From NCBI GenBank assembly GCA_037043455.1, contig JAWPHD010003282.1:62001-126000 (forward strand): a DNA stretch of 64,000 nucleotides. Direction: 5' to 3'. This document shows positions 12,276 through 23,904 of the stretch, piece by piece; position 1 is the first letter of the stretch, and each line of letters opens with the position of its first letter. Origin of the DNA: Cyrtodaria siliqua. Its lineage: Eukaryota > Mollusca > Bivalvia > Adapedonta > Hiatellidae. The translations under genes and the position numbers were made by a program. The notes beneath the pieces are model-generated. The model ran no database searches and was not told the DNA's origin. It saw only the letters and a list, made by a program, of their open reading frames with translations.

Positions 12276-12849
12276 ATGCACCCACATATTTGCCTGTCAG
12301 CTAGTGCTTGTCAATCGTGAACACTCGGCCAATCCCCTCATTCATGCGGATCCCGCCTCGTGTGTATCACGGCGCTTTGATATGTTCAAAATGTTGACAT
12401 TCTGTTAGCCGGAAGGCAACGGTACAGCAAATAGTCCACTGTTGATATGTAAACAATCTGGCCGCTAACACACATGTTGATGCATAGTTTGCATTGAGTG
12501 TTTGTTCACTGCTTTCATGTAAAAATACTATTGATGGAGCAATCGGCTGAATAACATTGCATGATCACTTTGACTTTGTATGCACATCTGTTTTGGTAGT
12601 TTTGGCGGGAATCTAAGACGCGATGACGCAACCAATATGGAAAACCTGTGTAATACATCCGATCAATGCTGCGAAGCAGTGTACGAGATGTTGCGAATGA
12701 GTGCTTGTTTGTGTTGATCTCGCGCCTGCATTGTGTAATCAATATTGAGGTAGAACCTTACTTTCTATGTCTATTTATGAACATTTGTCAGACGCTTGGT
12801 CATGATTGCAATTGAAATGCGATTGATGCACTATTAATTTCACATTGAC
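12276..12849. other. Non-coding stretch, nothing recognised
   Basis: No exon-like feature. A 75-codon minus frame at 12515-12742 lacks domain features. Confidence 0.4.
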
Positions 12850-13165
12850 TATTTTTTTACGGCTCTGATATACACAGTATAGGTTGTTTAGAGCCGCCCC
12901 AGAGAGAGGGGAAGGATACATAGGAATCCGGGAACCTGCCCTACTCTTATTATCGAATAGATTCCTATGGTTCTTTAACGTGCTCGGAGGATAGACCGAT
13001 ACACGGGACCGCCCGGTTTACGTCCCCATCCGACGGACGAGGCTAAGGTAAAGTGTCTTGCCCAAGAACACACCGACGGAACTCAGTGGCACCACGGAGG
13101 ATTGAACCCGGGGCCTCCGGTTACAAATCCGCCGCGCTACCGACTGCGCCACGCCAGCTTCAAAA
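12850..13165 (-). repeat. tRNA-derived SINE (best copy)
   Basis: Read on the minus strand from about 13165 the sequence begins with a tRNA-like head. It has an A box TGGCGCAGTCGG followed by TAGCGCGG, and a B box GGGTTCAATCC. Then comes a body (landmarks GTGTTCTTGGGCAAGACAC, GGGGACGTAAACCGGGCG) and a terminal A-run (T-run at 12852-12860 on the plus strand). A second copy lies at 6341-6600. The body resembles a module seen in SINEs of many invertebrates (possibly MetaSINE); that assignment is from memory and unverified. RNA polymerase III transcription would start at the head. Confidence 0.75.
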
Positions 13166-13594
13166 ACTAGCCTCTGACGGTCGCTTGGTTGAGTGAAACG
13201 GCACATGCACCGAGGAGCAGTCTAAGCATATCCTATTTTCTGCTCAATGATATGTACTCAGAAATAGAGCAGGTGTGTGACCAGGTCATGCACAGGTCAT
13301 GTTATGCAATTTCTGCTGAGAATTATATTATGTCTCAATAGTACAAGTAGATTTGGTCTTGTCTCAGGTTATAGTTGGAAAATCAGAATTAAAATAAAGT
13401 CTTAAAAGCCTACAATTTGTTTTCAGTCTTCTTCCGAGAGTGAAAAAAAGAGAGGAGATTTATCCTTACCCCTCTATGAGTGTTTAAAGGACTGTCCTTT
13501 CTTTGAATTTGGATCAGTCTATTTATATTACAAAGGGATATCTCAATCAAATGACTGATGAGCACCCAGTAAACCCTGATCATCCTACAAATAT
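13166..13594. other. Non-coding stretch, nothing recognised
   Basis: Contains CAGGTCATGCACAGGTCATG at about 13280. No supported coding frame. Confidence 0.4.
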
Positions 13595-13880
13595 CCCGAC
13601 AGCCATTTTGATAAAAGTTCCAAACCAATATCACTTATGTTTTTTGAGAAGTAGTCACCACAAAATCGCATTTTAAAACAAATGTTTAGCCATTGCGACC
13701 ATCTTAAATTTCCGACTAGTCTGAAATTTTCCTAGTATGTCAAGAGCAACATTCCTCTGAAGTTCCATGAAAATTCGTCAAGTAGTTTCAGAAGATTAGT
13801 CGCCACAACTTTTTCTTATATAACTCTATGTAAACAAAGATGGCCACTGGCGGCCATATTTGACATCCAATTAAAACAAG
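13595..13880 (+). repeat. Dispersed repeat, degenerate copy
   Basis: Related to 9830-11105 and 16325-16880: shares a TTCCAAACCAATATCACTTATG-like phrase (13617 onward), AAGAGCAACATTCCTCTGAA and GGCGGCCATATTTGACAT. Confidence 0.6.
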
Positions 13881-13899
13881 AAGCAGTCCGAGGGACCGC

Positions 13900-14326
13900 C
13901 ATAGTCATCTACCGGGTCTTTTGCTAGACAACTGTTATCCTTATGGTCAACATTTGTACCGAGTTATTTCAAAATTCCACGATGCATGACAAAGTTACAG
14001 CCCGGGCAAGCCTATTTCTGACCTTTAACCCTCAAGTGTGACCTTGACATTAGAGCTACAAGCCTGGGTCCTGCGTAAGACACGCCTATTTTTTATGGAT
14101 AACATTTGTGCTGAGTTATTGCAAAATCCGACGATGCATGACAAAGTTATAACCCGGACTAGCCTATTTCTAAAATTTAACCTCCAAGTGTGTCCTTGAC
14201 CTTTGAGCTACGGACCTGGGTCTTACTCGCGGCACGCCGTCCTATTATGGCGAACATTCCTGCAGAGTTATTTAAAAATCCCACAATGCATGACAAAGTT
14301 ATAGCCCGGACAATCCTATTTCTGAA
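13900..14326 (+). repeat. About 153-bp tandem repeat, three units, split by a LINE
   Basis: The phrase GATGCATGACAAAGTTA recurs at 13981 and 14133, and as AATGCATGACAAAGTTA at 14286. Spacing is 152-153 bp. Each unit carries AGCCTATTTCTGA and CTCCAAGTGTG. The array continues after the LINE at 16149-16300. Non-coding; the 63-codon minus frame here is a shadow. Confidence 0.75.
14316..14326. repeat. Target-site duplication, left copy
   Basis: CCTATTTCTGA, repeated exactly at 16149-16159 on the far side of the LINE. Confidence 0.85.
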
Positions 14327-16148
14327 TGAATGAATGAATGAATGGTGTTTTACGGCATTTCGACACATAAATAGGTTATATTGTGCGCAAAAACTGATGA
14401 ATGATGAAGAAATGAAGGATTAATTAAAAATTAATGTAAATATATAAAGATAAAACTATTTACAAGTAAGGGATGAAACGGTAGTAATATAAATTATATA
14501 CGTAAATCAACAAAACAGGTATATAAAGAAGTAAATTTATAGAAGAATATATTATAATGATTTATATAGTCTGACTTCCTTCAGGAAATCTAAACCTAGA
14601 CTAAAATCTATAGTATTAAAAAACTCGGTCATAGTATTAACATTGTAGTACCTTTGACGCATAGGATCAAAGTCTACACATTCCAGCAATATGTGTTTGA
14701 CCGTTAACGGTGCAAAGCAAGGTATACATTCTGGTAATTGTTCACCTTGTAATAAATATGAATGAGTATAACGTGTATGTCCTATCCTGCGCCGGGATAG
14801 GACAACTTCCTCTCGACGAATTGGTCTACTAGAAGAACGCCATTCTCCGAGTAACGGTTTAATTGAATGGAGTTTATTGTTAACTGACAAATCCCATTGG
14901 CAAGCGGTTTGCCAAGAGTTACGAATATATATGTGTTAATAAAACTTTTAAAATCAGTATAAGGTAATTTGGTATTAGATATATGTAAATCTAATGCTGC
15001 CTTAGCAGCACTATCAGCTCTATCATTACCGAGTTTTCCTACATGGCTTGGAAGCCAGCAGAAAATAATAACATTATCAATTATAAGAGAATTGTACTTT
15101 TCTTAAAGTTGAAGCACAACTGGGTTATCATGTTTCATATTACCCAGTGCTTGAAGAAGATGAAAGGGAATCAGAAAATATTACAAAATGGTCATCATCA
15201 GATTTCTGAATATAATTTAAGGCAAGTTCATTTGCCTTAAGTTCAGCTGAAAAGATAGAGGCCTTGTCAGGCAGGCGGTTCTTTATGCTGTGTTTGTGAA
15301 CAACAGCTGCTGCAGCTACCTTATCTCCATCTTAAGAGCCATTTGTGTATATATGTTGAAAGTTACTGTATTTCGATTTAATTTCATTAAATTTGCTCTG
15401 AAAGACAGTAGGGTCTGTACTAGATGTGTTACTATCACAAAGATCAAAAATAATTGTTGGTGTTTCCAAAGTCCACGGTGAAATTTGTGGTACCTTGTAC
15501 TTGGCAATTAAATTAAAGGGAGTACATCAGGCTTTTTATGGGGGTCTAGGTGTCAGACTTAAAATCGACAAATATTATTATTTTCTATTCTACATGGTCA
15601 AAACATAATAAATGAGCCTAAAAATTATCCCTTATTTGCAAAGAAATTCATTCAGCACAGTAATACGTTCTATCCTAGGTGACGCACCAGGGTTGATTTC
15701 AGCATTTTACGTTCGATTCCGTCCTACTATATGGTGTTTTCAAAGTTTAGACCTTAACAAAATGGTTCTAACATCATATTTTGATTGATATAAGTCTTTT
15801 ATCATGAACTAGAACAATTTTATAATTTAAGATGTTTCTAGAAAAATCCTGATGTGCCTCCTTTAAGGTCGATTTCAGTGTCTCTTAATTTTGGTTTAAT
15901 ACGAAGACCAAATGATCGAATGGCCTTCGGTTTTCGATCAAAAAGAGGTTCATAACTTGGATTAAAAACATTATCGAAAGTTGGGTTTGAAGGGTTAGAC
16001 TTTCATTTAATGGCGTATTGTAGGGCTAATTTGTCCCGTCTATGAGACAGTGATGGTTCATTAGCTTTAACATATAGATTTTCGGCTGGTGATGTACGAA
16101 AGGCACTTAAGGCGAGTCGTAATCCTTGATTATGTATAGGATCGAGCA
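14327..16148 (-). mobile_element. 5'-truncated I/Nimb-like LINE with RNase H
   Basis: Minus strand, bounded by an 11-bp target-site duplication. Order from the 5' break at 16148: the RT C-terminal segment (VLDPIHNQGLRLALSAFRTSP), then the RNase H domain. In RNase H the first block reads YTNGS, where the family has YTDGS, so the catalytic Asp is lost. FSAELKANELAL and IFSDSLSS follow, then CWLPSHVGKLGNDRADSAAK near 15060. A frameshift at about 14920 precedes the C-terminal frame 14890-14552, which holds a CxxC...HxxxxC zinc-knuckle-like motif (CIPCFAPLTVKHILLEC). The 3' UTR ends GCCGTAAAACACC followed by (ATTC)n, plus-strand (GAAT)n at 14323-14343. Clade from RNase H plus simple tail; inactive. 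Confidence 0.8.
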
Positions 16149-16300
16149 CCTATTTCTGACTTTTAACCTCCAAGTGTGACCTTGACCTTTGAGACACCGC
16201 CTCATTATGGTGAACATTCATGCCAAGTTATTTAAAAATCCCACCGTGCATGGCAAAATTACAGTCCGGACTGTAACATGACAAACGGACGGATATACAG
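16149..16300 (+). repeat. 153-bp tandem repeat, continuation after the LINE
   Basis: Starts with the right copy of the target-site duplication and continues TGACTTTTAACCTCCAAGTG, matching the broken unit left of the LINE. It ends in a GACGGACGG-type tail at about 16283-16325. Confidence 0.75.
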
Positions 16301-16324
16301 AAGGACGTCCGAACGGACGGACCG

Positions 16325-16880
16325 GTAGGGACTAATAAGTTTGGTTAGGATCAACTACATGTCATGGCAGTCACTTTGGTAAAGGTTCCAAATCAATATC
16401 ACTAATGGTTTTTGAGAAGTAGTCGCCACAAAATCACATTTGTAAAACCTGGTTTTAGCTGTGGCGGCCAAATTAAATTTCGAACCGACCTGAATTTTTG
16501 CTGGATCAACTAGGCATCAAGAGCAACATTCCTGTGAAGTTTCATGACTATCCGTCAAGTAGTTTCAGAGGAATAGTCGCCACAAGTTTTCCTGTATGTA
16601 AACAAAGATGGCCACTGCCGACCATGTTGGCATCGAATCAAAAACGAATCCTGATTAGGACCAAGTACATGTTGCACCAGTGATTTTGGTAAAGGTTCCA
16701 ATTCACTGTCACTTATGGTTTTTGCGAAGTAGTCCGCATCTTTAAAATCTATTTTTAGCCGGCCAACCTGATCTTTTGGTAGGATCAACTAGACATCAAG
16801 AGCAACATTTATGTGAAGTTTCATGAAAATCCATCAAGTAGTTTTAGAGAGGTAGTCGCCACAAAAAAAGGTTGACGGAA
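16325..16880 (+). repeat. Dispersed repeat, two head-to-tail copies
   Basis: GGTAAAGGTTCCAAATCAATATCACT at 16379 onward recurs as GGTAAAGGTTCCAATTCACT at 16687. CATCAAGAGCAACATT recurs at 16512 and 16794, giving a spacing of roughly 280-310 bp. It ends with GACAGATGGACGGACGACGG. Same family as 9830-11105 and 13595-13880. Confidence 0.7.
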
Positions 16881-18786
16881 TGACAGATGGACGGACGACG
16901 GTCTAAAAACACTCAAGCCATATCAGAATCTTTATTATCATATACCCCAAAACACCAATATTGAATCAAATCCATCAAATACACCGGTAGTGTACTCACA
17001 AACGAGTAAAATGTAAACTTTTAACAGGCAACTGAGGACAACATATAATCGAGTACAATGTAAACTTTGCCTTCTCGTTTGTCTGTTTGCGTGTTTGTTT
17101 TTGTGTTTTGTGGTTGACTGTCGTCCTTGAATGCTGCTTTCCCTGTCCAATATTTTTATCATTTTTTAACAGGTAACTGAGGACGAAATATTCAAAAACA
17201 ACAGGCGAGTGTGAAAACCTGTGAAAACTAAATCTATGTTAATCTTGCCGACAGCATATAAACTTAAGCAAATTTAAAATGTTGTATATGCCATTGTTAT
17301 CAATTGCATAAGTTAAGTTGGTATCAGATTAAAAACAACACGAGGGTCATGATGGCCCTATATTGCTCAGTCATGTGTAATGTAATTTAACTGTAAATAT
17401 TTAACCTAGTGTACTTGTTTTTGACCTTTTCTGAACCATTTCCAAATTTAACAAAAACAAGTATACACACAGTACAAATTTGGTTAAGATTAAAAAGAAA
17501 TGTGTCATGTATTGTGTAAAGAATGTGAATTATAGCATTTTTACTAATTCCGGGGCCATAACTGATATAATCCACTTGATCTGGTCCACCATCAAAGTCG
17601 AAGATTTTGTGTTCATACACACATTGGACAATTTTGGTTTTTGATCGACGGAAGAAAGATAGACGATGGAGAAAAGGCATTCACTAATGCTCACTCATGA
17701 GTAAAGTGTGCTCAGGTTAGCTTAAAATGATAAAAAGGGACGGACAGACGAACGGACACCAAACAAACATGTAGTCCCCAAAACCGTTCTTCAGACAGTA
17801 GGGGACAAATAAGCAGGCTTCAGAATTAGAAATTTACAATTCGCGGTAAAGACTTGCTCACAATAGATTAGAACAATGTAAGTTGCGAAGTTAACTCGGT
17901 CAGTTGTGCACTGGCCTTGTAAGGAAAGAGCTCAGTTATGCTGCATATATTTCTTTGTGTGATGCATACATACCTCCTGAATTTCAATATGATAATACAG
18001 AAGTAGTATCATATAAAATAAGTAGAACTCCTTGAAATCGTAAAATATTTACAAGCTGTTCTTACCAGCACCTTAAATAAGGTCACATGGGCCCATAGTC
18101 AGTGGGATATATTAAGTTTTTTCTCCTATTTTTAAAGATCATTATTAACCTCTCAGGGACATTATAAATCATCTAGTTTAGGATACATATTCAGCTGTAG
18201 GTTTTATGCATCCATAACCTTAGTGAAAATATTAAGAAAACATCTTAAATTAATAGAAAAGAGCGACTAAACAATTGCTAATATTTCACTTAAGATTTTG
18301 CAGAGAAGCTTTATGAATATGGACCCAAGTTAATTTGTTTTGCCTAAAAAATTAAATGATTCCTCCAACAGGTTTTTCTCTAAAAGACTATCAAAAGCAC
18401 AATAATACGGTAATCCCGCCTTCTGTGACATCTATGAATGATTAGTCACTGATCTGATCTGATAATTAAAGGGTTTGTAGTGCTCATTGTAACTACACTG
18501 ACCATATGGCTGTGTACCAGTTGTCCTATACTTCATCTGCATACAAAGGATAATAATTAAAATTTAGATGAATTAATCAAATTCTGGACAATTCAAACGC
18601 ATTAGACTTTTCTGGATCATAAAGACGGGCTTAACAAAAAATAATTCATCCAAAATATTCAACCTGTAGCTGTTCAAATGCTAAAACACAAAGGCTGAGT
18701 TTCCAGATTTGACACAGGTACAAATTTGATTGTTGTTAATTGTTTCGTAATTTTGGAAGAATCGTTTTAAAGTAGGGTGCACCTAC
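16881..18786. other. Mostly unassigned non-coding DNA
   Basis: Apart from the RT-tail scrap at 17069-17160, I find no exon. GGACGGACAGACGAACGGAC at about 17738 marks the end of another old dispersed repeat (about 17400-17815). The minus frame at 17387-17680 has no recognised domain. Confidence 0.45.
17069..17160 (+). mobile_element. Terminal 92 bp of the family A RT-element tail
   Basis: Matches the last ~90 bp of the tail (CCTTCTCGTTTGTCTGTTTG to CCAATATTTTTAT). It is flanked by two similar copies of a TTTAACAGGYAACTGAGGAC phrase at about 17020 and 17168. An extreme 5' truncation ending at the family's normal 3' terminus. Confidence 0.75.
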
Positions 18787-19790
18787 AATGAGATAGGGTC
18801 CTATAGAAACCACAGCGTCCGAGCGTAAAGGCATCGTAGGTCCGCACTGTACTGCAAACAAGGACTTGAAAATACAACGAAAGAGACAAAAAACAACAGA
18901 AAAGGTGGTGAAGACAGGGTTACCGACTTGGAACGGTCAGTAGGCAATAAGGCCCATTGGTTTTCTTGAATCGATTTGATATGCGCACAATCCTCGCTAT
19001 TATCCTGTCTTCAGCGCCCAAATAGACCAGACAGTGTAAACAAAACTACATCCCATCAAAAGGAATTCTCTAACAATAAAGTCCACATCCTGAGAAACTA
19101 ACTAATGAAACACATACAAAATAATAAAACATCTCAGGATGTATCCAGAATCGTACTGAAAAACCATAGTAGTTGCAGCTTTAGGGAGCGTCATCATAGG
19201 GTCCACAGCCTGTCCGGTCTTCGTACAGTTAAAGAGGAAAGCATAGTGGCGAACTTTAAAAGGGTCCACCACCAAGCATGCAGTACGTTGCAAAATGATA
19301 GGGTCATAACCTCTTTTGATAAACTTTTTAGCAAGTTTAACAAAGATAGTATGAAAGTGATCATGGCCAAGAATCTTACGAAGTTTATAAATCACATCAC
19401 TATAGAAGTCAGGTTGTGATAGTCCTTGTCGCAGAAGAGTCCTCACATTACTTTTATATTTGGAAGATCAGGGTTACGATAATACAATTTTGCAAAGGTT
19501 TTACGAAGAAGGATAAAAATATCGGACAGGGAAAGCAGCATTCAACCACAAAACACAAAAACAAACACGCAAACAGACAAACGAAAAGGCAAAAGTAATA
19601 AAAAATGCAAACGACATCACAAACACAAATGGGTTGACAATAGGTCTACCGCCTTGGAACGTTCAGTGGCAAAGTAGGCCACTGGGGGTTTAAACCGGTT
19701 ATAGGGTGCACCAAACCTCACACTTACCCTACTGTCATCCCATTAAAACAGGACAGTGTAAATAAAGAAATCCCCGCCATGATCTAATCT
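18787..19790 (-). mobile_element. Composite RT relic: A tail, A RT C-terminus, B tail
   Basis: On the minus strand, 19790-19507 is the distal family A tail, ending in GTCCGATATTTTTATCC. It is joined directly to a family A RT C-terminal fragment (about 19507-19165: RTLLRQGLSQPDFY, RKILGHDHF, LQRTACLVVDP), which is joined to a family B 3' tail (19165-18787, matching 915-1390). The tail-to-RT order is the same head-to-tail arrangement seen at 52-55 kb. The RT frame 19446-19102 is truncated at both ends. The plus frame at 19105-19419 is antisense. Confidence 0.75.
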
Positions 19791-19794
19791 CTAA

Positions 19795-21300
19795 CCGAAT
19801 ATCGATCTCAGAGCTAGCTCAAAATTCAAAACCAGATCGATATTCAAAATGCCTTGCTATACGTTTGAAACGAATATCGATCTTAGAGCCAGCTTTGCAT
19901 TCAAACCCAGCTATGCATTCAAAATGACTTAGTGCATGTCTAAAACGAATATCGATCTCAGAGCAAGCTCTGCATTCAAACCCAGCTATGCTTTTAAAAT
20001 GACTCGGTGTATGTTAAATACGAATATCGATCTCAGAGCCAGCTCTGCAATCAAACCGAGCTCTGCATTCAAAATGACTTGGTGCATTGTTAAAACGAAT
20101 ATCGATCTCAGAGCCAGCTCTGTATTCAAACCCAGATATGCATTCAAAATGACTCGGTATATGTTTAAAACGAATAAAGATTTCTGAGCCAGCTCTGCAT
20201 TCTTACCCAGCTTTGCATTCAAAATGAGTTGTTGCATGTTTGAAACGAATATCGATATCAGAGCCAGCTCTGTATTCAAACACGGCTCTGTATACAAAAT
20301 GAATTGGTGTACGTTTAAAACGAATATCGATATCAGAGCCACCTCTGTATTCAACCCCAGCTCTCCGTTCAATATGACTTGGTGCATGTTTAAAACGAAT
20401 ATCGATCTCAGAGCCAGAACTGTATTCATATCCAGTTATGCATTCAAAATGGCTCTGTATATGTTTATAACGAATATAGATCTCTGAGCCAAATCTGTAT
20501 TCTTACCCAGGTATGCATTTAAAATGACTTGTTACATGTATAAAACGAATATCGATCTCAGAGCCAGAACTGTATTCATATCCAGTTATGCATTCAAAAT
20601 GGCTCTGTATATGTTTATAACGAATATAGATCTCTGAGCCAAATCTGTATTCTTACCCAGGTATGCATTTAAAATGACTTGTTACATGTATAAAACGAAT
20701 ATCGATATCAGAGCCAGCTCTGTATTCAAACCCAGCTCTGCATTCAGCATGACTTGGGTTACTTTAAAATGAATATCGATCTCAGTGCCAGCTCTGCATT
20801 CAAATTCAGGTCTGCTTTCAAAATGACTTGGTGTTTGTTTAAAACGAATATCGATCTCAGAGCCAGCTCTGTATTCAAACCGAGCTCTGCATTCAAAATG
20901 AAATTGTGCATGTATAAAACGAATATCGATCTCAGAGCCAGCTCTGTATTCAAACCAAGTTCTGCATTCAAAATGACTCGGTGTATGTTTAAAACGAATA
21001 TCGATCTCGGAGCCAGCTGTGCATTCAAACCCAGCTCTTCATTCAAAATGACTTGGTGTCTATTTAAAAAGAATATCGATCTCGTCTCTGCATTCAAACC
21101 TAACTCTCTATTCAAAATGACTGGGCGTATGTTTAAAACGAATATCGATCTCAGAACCAGCTCTGTATTCAAGCCGAACTATGTATTCAAAATGCCTTTG
21201 TGTACGTTTAAAACGTATATCGCTCTCAGAGCCAACTCGAAATTCAAACCCAGCTGTGTATTCACTATGTCTTCTTATACGTTTAACCGATCTCACAGCC
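19795..21300 (+). repeat. 75-bp tandem array (about 20 units)
   Basis: The unit starts ACGAATATCGATCTCAGAGC and has 75 bp, or 25 codons. Because the period is divisible by three, long frames stay open on both strands. Plus: 19936-20187, 20224-20487 and 20754-21338, repeating TNIDLRASSxFKPSSAFKM. Minus: 20429-19986 and 21172-20759. Within a unit, two half-related segments (CTCTGnATTCAAA) recur. A recent 150-bp (two-unit) duplication is exact enough to see: 20397-20546 versus 20547-20696. No signal peptide and no splice context. I treat it as satellite DNA. Confidence 0.85.
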
Positions 21301-22640
21301 AACTTCACACAACTTGTCCGAGACTAGAATACACGTAACAAAGCGTAGCAAAGAAATCAGAAGCAGGCCGGACGACCGACGCTAATCATTCCGGTGTAAA
21401 TTTTATTTAATTAAAAACATGACGTTATCTCAAATTGTTTTATCATTTTTGAGATACTTATATCACATAATCGACAAACTGTACATAGGTTGAAATAAAT
21501 ATCTCGTGTTTTTCAGATAGATATCTCGTGTAATACAGATAATACTCATTATGTCGAGTACATTTATATTAATATATTTTTATTTGCTTTGTTTCAACGC
21601 GATATAAATAAAATAAAAACATGTCAAGTTCACTAAAACCGATTTATTGTAAAATAAAGAACCATTTCAACGTGTTTGTTTTGCATTTATTGAATTACAT
21701 ATTGTATTGTCGACGTACATATATCGATTTATAGATGTATATCATAACAACTCCAGTTATTTCAAATTGAGAAAGTCAATATAACCCAACAAGACGAGGC
21801 ACGAATACGCTTTCGTAGAAAGTAGTTATCTTTAGCTAAATAAATCTATAAAGTTATTAAAGATCAAATAATAATGATTAAATAATGTGTTTGTAGCGAT
21901 TAGATCAGGCAATTTTGTGATTATGATGGTTTTGTGTGTTGCATTTATTAAATCGCTTAGTTCGCATCCAAATTTAAACATCTTTATTGTTTTAGAAAGT
22001 ACATGCATATTCTGAGCTTTCCAGATATATATGTAATATCTATAAAATACTAAAAAAGTTATTCTGGGGACCCGGTAGTACCATACTTTCTTCTTACCAT
22101 AAATATAGCAGGGGGCCAAACAAGTAAACTCGTCAGTCAAAGGTCTTCCACAAAATTCTATTTTTAGATATCTTAAGTCGTTATTTGAATGTGCCGCACG
22201 TTGAAGCATTATCGCGACTTTTTATTAATTTTTGAGATATTTTATCGTGCTTTTAATTTTTATATTCGTGAAATTATGTCGGCTTCAAAGAGAATTTATC
22301 ATGAAAAGTCGCAATAACATGACCATAAAGTCACGATAGTTTATGTCAACATAAATTAAGTGCATAGCAGCCACATGCCACCATAGAAAACACACACAAA
22401 CGTTCATGTATACATTATATATATAAAAAGTATTCTATGACTTGTTTGAAGTCATGTTTCATCAAGGGGGAAACCGTTAAGGGCACGACAAAACGGATTG
22501 AAGCATCAAACGGTTGCCACACAAGGATTTCCACTGTTTGTTGTATATGTCAAAAACTTCAAAGGGCCAGAACTAATGTAAAATATAACAAATCAAAAAC
22601 TTTTTTGTTTCGTTGTTATCTTCAGATCATATATAGTTAG
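21301..22640. other. Non-coding stretch, nothing recognised
   Basis: AT-rich. The 125-codon minus frame at 21832-22209 shows no domain pattern. Short phrases TATCTCGTG repeat near 21502-21532. Confidence 0.4.
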
Positions 22641-23170
22641 CAGTTAATAATTCGTCTACAAATGCTTAAACAAACTGGTAAATGACAAACACGATGTTGG
22701 TTTACAAACATCTAAACGGACGGATGGACGGACAAATTCAAACCAAAATGCCCCATTCAAAAAAGTAATCAACAGAATTCATGTGAAATATTTCGTAAGA
22801 TACACTAAAAGCATCACATATTGTGTTCAGCGATTTGAATTATAAAAAAACAACGTGCTTGTTAGCTTGAAGCAACAATCGATATCCCCTTGTAAAAATA
22901 TAGATATTTCTTTAATTATGGATTAATTTTTTATTTAAAAAATGTCAAACTCTGTTGGATTCTTTTGATCGAAAACGATTTATTGACATAAATTAATTAA
23001 AATTGAGTTTCTATTAATACTGAAGCTTATGCACTCGATACTTATAAGTGGATTGAAGTGGCTTTTACGGCACATTAACCCAAAACTACATGATTGCACA
23101 TTCAAAACAGAGATACTGCATATGCTTTGTAATCACTCGACTGGCGCTCGCGCCGCAATGGTCAGTAGTA
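22641..23170 (-). repeat. Inverted duplication, minus copy (partner 30324-32790)
   Basis: On the minus strand this matches the plus strand around 30395-30660 and, after an interruption in the partner, 32622-32790. Landmarks are the GACGGACAAATTCAAACC word at 22727 and its complement at 32645, and CGGCACATTAA at 23070 versus TTAATGTGCCG at 30419. Confidence 0.8.
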
Positions 23171-23623
23171 CCCTGAAACCAAACAGATGTTATGATTATG
23201 AATAAATGTGTGACTCAATTTAATTAGATATCAAACATTTAACATGAGCTGTCTACCATATTTTTGTTCAGGGACCACACACTTTATATATGTACCGATC
23301 ATTTTGGGTTGTGTGGACGCTTTTTCTACCGAAGATTTAACCTGCTTCCAAATTCTCCGTCTGACACATGCGCGACATTCATCGATGCATCCAGAGTAGT
23401 CCTTATTCAACAAGACAATATCATAGTCACCAATCATACATTCAGCTTGGAATGTTTCTATGACGAGTTGTGTACTCAATACGCAAACTATCTGTACAGC
23501 AGCCAGCAAAATTAGTTCCTGCCATAGTCTCGTTTGTAATCCCCTCTGAACTATCTTCATGGTTCTTCGTAACATAACTGCAATCGTGTTTGTCTTACAG
23601 AAAATTAAACAAGTTGTTATCAC
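23110..23623 (-). pseudogene. Broken paralogue of the 29798-30395 PAN-like gene
   Basis: On the minus strand, exon 1 starts around 23623 and keeps the hydrophobic leader (LILLAAVQIVCVLSTQLV) and ETFQAECMIGDYDIV...SGCIDECRA. About 35-40 codons are then missing before IWKQ and the donor. The exon 2 equivalent begins after an acceptor TTGGTTTCAG (near 23176) as GTTDHCGASASRVIT. It then loses one base, so the terminal Cys and stop of the intact copy are out of frame. Deletion plus frameshift make it non-functional. Position within an inverted duplication shows its origin. Plus-strand frames here are shadows. Confidence 0.7.
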
Positions 23624-23904
23624 GAAATTTCGCTAAAAATGTCTGACATGTAAATTACGAGCATCAATGTAAACACACACTGAAATACCATGCTTATACA
23701 GCTATAGAAACGTTTTATTACCGAGCACAAACTAGTTTCAAACGGTAGCTTAACGAACTTGAAACGCGACATTCGATCAACGCATTTAACTGGTTTTTTG
23801 TCGATCAGCCAATCAAAATTGAAGGTTAACGTTTCTAAATGTTTTTCTGCTGAAAACTGGTTTGTCTCATATCGAGTTTTTGCGCTTATAAGTTTATCAA
23901 AGAG

